Positions 60,231 to 64,000 of a stretch of DNA of 64,000 nucleotides are shown here, one piece after another. The translations under genes were made by a program, and so were the position numbers. Below the pieces are notes generated by a model, which saw only the letters and a program-made list of their open reading frames with translations, ran no database searches and was not told the origin of the DNA. The first letter of the stretch is position 1. Every line of letters starts with the position of its first letter. Origin of the DNA: SIG299 sp051880375 (GTDB lineage: Bacteria; Bacillota; Clostridia; Lachnospirales; Lachnospiraceae). The stretch covers positions 26,780 through 90,779 of the forward strand of contig JBJENV010000017.1 in NCBI GenBank assembly GCA_051880375.1, written 5' to 3'.

Positions 60231-63054
60231 ACAGCTTCTTTAGGTCTTCCGGAAGCCGGTACTGTTTTACTGCCTCAAGAATTTCGAAAACCTGGGCAAA
60301 CTCAAAGTTGTCCACATGACTCCTTATATTGGTCAGAATACTGCGAAGCATCCGTCTGTCAAACTCCTCTCCGGAAGCTTCTGTAGTTTCTTCCGAAATC
60401 ATATGATAATGTCTTAGTACTTCTCCGATTTTCTTTAACAGAAGCTCGTATACCTCTCGAAAAGCTTCAAACCGTGTATCAAGAGAGTCATATTGTCCTG
60501 CCCTTCCTGCCTCTTCCTGCTCCAGTGCCATATCAGACGCTTCTACTGCACCGATTCCTCTGGCACTGCTCTTCATAGAATGAATCTTTATCGTGTAAGC
60601 TTCATAATCCTTTTGGGATAACAGTGTTTCCAATTCCCTCAGATTCTTTTCCCCATAAGTATAATTGATTTTAAGGATATTTAAATAGTCCGATATCTTC
60701 CCGCCGCAGTTGTTAAGGCCAAGAGAAACATCCAAATCTGTCAATGTCTCCTGGAGATATGCAAGGTCCGAAGCTGCCGGTTCCTCTGTACTTTCCTTCG
60801 ATTCCGCCTTTTCCTTATCAGAAGCCGTGGAAACACTGATTTTATCAGAAGGGAGATACCGAATCAGAAGTCGTTCCAGCTGTCTTAAGTTCATCGGTTT
60901 TCCAAGATACTCATCAAATCCCAGCTTTAGCAGATGTTCCCTGGCACCTCGAATAGCATCCGCTGTCAATACAATAATCTTTCCCTCACCGCCCTGGGCA
61001 TAATAAGCCTCCAGCCCGCGTATGCGGCGCATGCCTTCAATTCCGTCTATCTCCGGCATCATCTGGTCCATAAAAATCACAGGATAGTGTGTATGCGTAC
61101 AAAGGTCAATCGCCGCCATGGCGCAGTCTGCCGTGTCCACATCCAGTCCATAAGACTCTAACAGTGCCTTTGCAACCATCAGATTCGTGCGGTTGTCATC
61201 CACCAGAAGCACCCGTACATCATGAATGGTAAGCTGTCCTGTATCCGAAGTATCCTGCTTGCTTCTGTCAATGGTAAACCGATACTGCAGCGGAGTCGCA
61301 TCCATTACCTTTTGTTCTATGGTAATCGTAAAGACTGATCCTTCGCCATACACGCTTTCCACAGTAATCTCGCCACCCATCAAAGTGACATAGCCCTGCG
61401 CAATCGCAAGCCCAAGACCGGAGCCTTCCACATTATAGTGAACCTGCTGATCCAGACGTTCAAAGCTTTTGAACAGTTTTTCCTTTTCTTCCGGGCGGAT
61501 ACCGATACCGGTATCGCTGACAATAAAGGCAAGCTTTACCGTTTCCTCCGTTCGGGATAACACCTTAATTTCAAAGGTAACTCTTCCTTCCTTCGTATAC
61601 TTCACCGCATTATTCAGAATATTAATCAGCACGCCACGTATCCGCACCTTATCTCCGTACAGCTGCGTCGGAATATCGTTATCCGTTTTCATCACAAACT
61701 CAAGCCCTTTTGCACCTGCCTGCTGTGAAATAATCAGAGAAACATCATCCAGCAGCTCCGCGATGTAGTAGTTGCTCGGAACCAGCTCCATTTTTCCGGA
61801 CTCAATCTTGGTAATGTCCAGAATATCGTTGATAATGGCTAAAAGATTACGGGCGGAAAGATGAATACCCTCTGCATACTCTTTTAGTTCCTTACTGACA
61901 TCTTTTTTCAATATCAGCTCAGAAAAACCAAGAATCGCATTCATCGGTGTGCGGATTTCATGGGACATATTCGCAAGAAAAATCGTCTTGGCCTTATTTG
62001 CTGTCTTTGCCTCGTTAATTGCCGTTTCCAGCTTTGTGATGTATTCCATACGTTCAGACAAATCCGTAACCGTAATAATGTAGCCGATAATATCCTGATA
62101 GCTGTCATGAATTTTATTGACGGAAAGGGTACAGAGACTCTGGTTATGATAGCACATGCCATCTATAACCTTTCGCTTGCCTCCGAAATGAAACACCTCC
62201 GACGTCGGAACAGAAAAGAGAGCATCAATATCGGTCGTCCCCTGCCCCGACTCCTTGAGTCCGACAAAATCACGTGCCGCATCGTTCCACAGCTGAAGCG
62301 TGTGACTGTAGTCATAGACAAGTACCGGTGTCGTAAGCGAATAATAAACATAGGTAGACATATTATCCAGCGTAATTCTGGAGCGATTTACAAAACAGAT
62401 GACCTGATACATGGCAATCAGTGCAAAAAACTGCCCTATCGTACTTCCCGGAATCGCAGAGACACCAAACAACGGAAGTATCGTATCAAAAAGCATTCCA
62501 AACACAACAATACCTTCTACCAGCAGCAGCTTTTTGGCAAGTACTCTCATACGGGTATAATGAGCCTTGCTTAGCATATAAAGAATGCTGAAAAACATGC
62601 TGACAGCCATTACAATACAGTAAATGGTGTATGCGTTATTCCAAAAACCCGGGTGAAAGCGGTAAGTCATTCCGATTTCACTTAATTCATAAACAACCTG
62701 GTCTTTCTGAATGATAAAAAAGCAGATAATAAAGCCTAAAACAGTAACAAGAGCAATGAAATAGTAAAGATATGTATTTTTTGTCTTTGAAAGGCAGAAA
62801 ATCAACAGCTGCGCCAGAACCAGATAGGCGAACACACCAACCATCCCAATGCCCCGGAAAAAGTATGCCTGTTCCGGCACTGTCTGAATGTTAACTCCCC
62901 AGAAACCAAGACTCCAGACAGCACTTGCAAAGCACATGAGAGAAAAAATTCGGTTTTCGGGATACTTCCCGCCGTTCTTCCGGTACTGCGTCACGGACAG
63001 AAGCAGTGCCATAATAAAACAGGTAAACAAAGTATAAGGAATTATCAGCTTCAT
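60145..63054 (-). CDS. Hybrid sensor histidine kinase with receiver and HPt domains
   Basis: 969 residues. Seven N-terminal spans (1-225) form a 7TM sensor of the HisK_N type; a PAS-like region (about 235-350) follows. HisKA has the phospho-His in ANMSHEIRTPMNAILGFSE; the ATPase domain has LNNAVKYTKEG, VSDTGIGIRPEEKEKLF and GSGLGLAIAQGYV. A receiver (about 640-760) has the phospho-Asp in PVIFMDQMMPEIDG, and a C-terminal HPt domain has the His in KIHSMKSSARGIG. It is a full phosphorelay chain in one protein. The ATG overlaps the stop of the response regulator gene. Stimulus unknown. Confidence 0.93.
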   Translation of the reverse strand: MKLIIPYTLFTCFIMALLLSVTQYRKNGGKYPENRIFSLMCFASAVWSLGFWGVNIQTVPEQAYFFRGIGMVGVFAYLVLAQLLIFCLSKTKNTYLYYFIALVTVLGFIICFFIIQKDQVVYELSEIGMTYRFHPGFWNNAYTIYCIVMAVSMFFSILYMLSKAHYTRMRVLAKKLLLVEGIVVFGMLFDTILPLFGVSAIPGSTIGQFFALIAMYQVICFVNRSRITLDNMSTYVYYSLTTPVLVYDYSHTLQLWNDAARDFVGLKESGQGTTDIDALFSVPTSEVFHFGGKRKVIDGMCYHNQSLCTLSVNKIHDSYQDIIGYIITVTDLSERMEYITKLETAINEAKTANKAKTIFLANMSHEIRTPMNAILGFSELILKKDVSKELKEYAEGIHLSARNLLAIINDILDITKIESGKMELVPSNYYIAELLDDVSLIISQQAGAKGLEFVMKTDNDIPTQLYGDKVRIRGVLINILNNAVKYTKEGRVTFEIKVLSRTEETVKLAFIVSDTGIGIRPEEKEKLFKSFERLDQQVHYNVEGSGLGLAIAQGYVTLMGGEITVESVYGEGSVFTITIEQKVMDATPLQYRFTIDRSKQDTSDTGQLTIHDVRVLLVDDNRTNLMVAKALLESYGLDVDTADCAMAAIDLCTHTHYPVIFMDQMMPEIDGIEGMRRIRGLEAYYAQGGEGKIIVLTADAIRGAREHLLKLGFDEYLGKPMNLRQLERLLIRYLPSDKISVSTASDKEKAESKESTEEPAASDLAYLQETLTDLDVSLGLNNCGGKISDYLNILKINYTYGEKNLRELETLLSQKDYEAYTIKIHSMKSSARGIGAVEASDMALEQEEAGRAGQYDSLDTRFEAFREVYELLLKKIGEVLRHYHMISEETTEASGEEFDRRMLRSILTNIRSHVDNFEFAQVFEILEAVKQYRLPEDLKKLFSELEALMDDLSVDEIHQLIENALQSTE

Positions 63055-63824
63055 TTTTCGTCACCTCTCTGTACGCCCGATAATGCCAGTTCGATTTTTT
63101 GTAAAAGGACTTCTTTACCGGAGGTTTTTGTTAAAAAAGCAACCGGAGCATGCGGGTAAAAGTCTCTGACAGCCTCCTGATTAAGTGAACCGGAAAGAAC
63201 AATAAACGGAATGTTCTGACAACTGACATTCTGACGTATGATATTAATCATGGCAACTCCGTTATAGAGCGGCATCTGATAGTCTAACAGAATGAGATCC
63301 GGAATATGCTTTGCCAGATAATTCAGGGCCAGCTTCGTAGAATTAATCATGATAACATTGTATTCCTCTTTCAGAAAGCTGTTGAGCTGCTTTAAATAGG
63401 ACATATCATCATCAATTGCCAGTATGGTTTTCCGGTTGTCTCTCTGCAGATTTTTGTGACATACCTCCATAATCTTATTCACCAGTTCCACTTTGCTTAC
63501 CGGCTTAATCAGGTAACCGTCAACGCCCATTGCAACGGAATTCATGACTGAAATTTTATCCCGCTTACCGGTCAGCATGATGACCGGTACATTGACGCAT
63601 TCCTTCAGATTTCGAAGCTGCTCTAACGTCTTAAAGCCATCCATAACCGGCATTTCAATATCCAGCAGAATCACATCAATCTGCTGTCCGCTGACACATT
63701 GCAGCGCCTGCTTACCGCCGCGCGCAGGTATGACATCAACAAACTCACTCAACTGAAGCTTCATTGTTTCAAGAAGCACTATGTCATCATCTATGACCAG
63801 TGCAATCGGCTTTTTTGGCATCAT
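63051..63824 (-). CDS. Tandem-receiver response regulator without output domain
   Basis: About 257 residues made of two receiver domains. The first (5-125) has IDDD, phospho-Asp in VILLDIEMPVMDG, MLTGK and KPVSK; the second (130-250) has IDDD, LILLDYQMPLYNG, VLSGS and a KTSGK Lys. No DNA-binding or enzymatic domain follows, so it may relay phosphate between proteins or act by binding. ATG at 63824 has AGAAGGGA upstream (an ATG one codon later is equally good). Overlaps the kinase gene by 4 bp (ATGA). The 176 bp from here to the window end hold no gene that I can see. Confidence 0.9.
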   Translation of the reverse strand: MMPKKPIALVIDDDIVLLETMKLQLSEFVDVIPARGGKQALQCVSGQQIDVILLDIEMPVMDGFKTLEQLRNLKECVNVPVIMLTGKRDKISVMNSVAMGVDGYLIKPVSKVELVNKIMEVCHKNLQRDNRKTILAIDDDMSYLKQLNSFLKEEYNVIMINSTKLALNYLAKHIPDLILLDYQMPLYNGVAMINIIRQNVSCQNIPFIVLSGSLNQEAVRDFYPHAPVAFLTKTSGKEVLLQKIELALSGVQRGDEK

Positions 63825-64000
63825 GGTATCCCTTCTCAAAATCCTGTTTGAAAACTTTATCCGCCTGCATTCTACAAAAAGAATGAAATAATTATAATTA
63901 TTATATCAAATGTGCGATAAGATGACTAGTGCTTTTTCATATCATCCAGCTTTGAAAGGTAAATTTGTTTTAGCACCTGCCAATTCCGAAAAATCTTTCA

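Noticed and set aside
1..64000. tRNA, rRNA, insertion sequences, prophage or integrase genes
   Set aside because: None recognised on either strand by sequence patterns or by protein motifs.

Overview
The window looks like a chromosomal segment of a spore-forming gut-type Firmicute, most likely a Lachnospiraceae member close to Roseburia or Butyrivibrio. The evidence is a Bacillus/Clostridium-type sporulation and division block, strong AGGAGG-type ribosome sites, sigma-A, sigma-G and Spo0A-type promoter motifs, and polysaccharide utilisation genes arranged as in Roseburia mannan loci. Assignments rest on reading motifs and gene order; no database search was possible.

Layout. 1-3.8 kb: an N6-adenine DNA methyltransferase (5' end possibly outside the window) and a cytoplasmic GH13 neopullulanase-type enzyme. 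4.0-12.3 kb: a housekeeping and sporulation block on the minus strand (spoVT, mazG remnant, HU, an S4 RNA-binding gene, yabP, yabQ, divIC, then spoIIE, tilS, hpt, ftsH). 12.3-19.1 kb: a small xylan-side-chain set (GH43, GH51, AraC regulator, GH115 alpha-glucuronidase). 19.2-47.1 kb: a minus-strand run of 19 closely packed genes for acetylated (galacto)glucomannan. 47.5-51.8 kb: AraC and LacI regulators and a GH36 alpha-galactosidase. 51.8-57.6 kb: xpt and a nucleoside-type ABC importer. 57.7-64 kb: an AI-2E/YtvI-type membrane protein, a cytidylate-kinase-like protein, a VanZ-like protein, and a hybrid histidine kinase with a tandem-receiver regulator.

The glucomannan run reads as a complete route. 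A lipoprotein GH26 mannanase (with a CBM35-like domain) and a lipoprotein GH5 cut the chain at the surface. Two ABC permease pairs and two solute-binding proteins import oligosaccharides. Cytoplasmic CE2 and CE17 esterases remove acetyl groups, GH36 removes galactose, and a cytoplasmic GH5 shortens chains. Cellobiose 2-epimerase with two GH130 phosphorylases then converts manno-oligosaccharides to mannose-1-phosphate, and GH94 phosphorolyses cellobiose. No importer ATPase is present, so a shared MsmK/MsmX-type ATPase elsewhere is expected.

The most unusual part lies between the enzymes: 28.9-43.2 kb encodes a 1016-residue lipoprotein with five repeated modules, a solute-binding protein fused to two carbohydrate-binding-like domains, and a DUF5696 / Yip1 / NHL-TPR membrane trio placed between the two permease pairs. 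I read this as a surface glycan-capture and import assembly of undescribed mechanism. Regulatory finds include a near-perfect sigma-G promoter for spoVT overlapping the GH43 stop codon, a Spo0A-type 21-bp-spaced promoter for a SpoIIE that lacks its membrane domain, a terminator that splits the 28-kb run, and nested palindromes at the lacI promoter.
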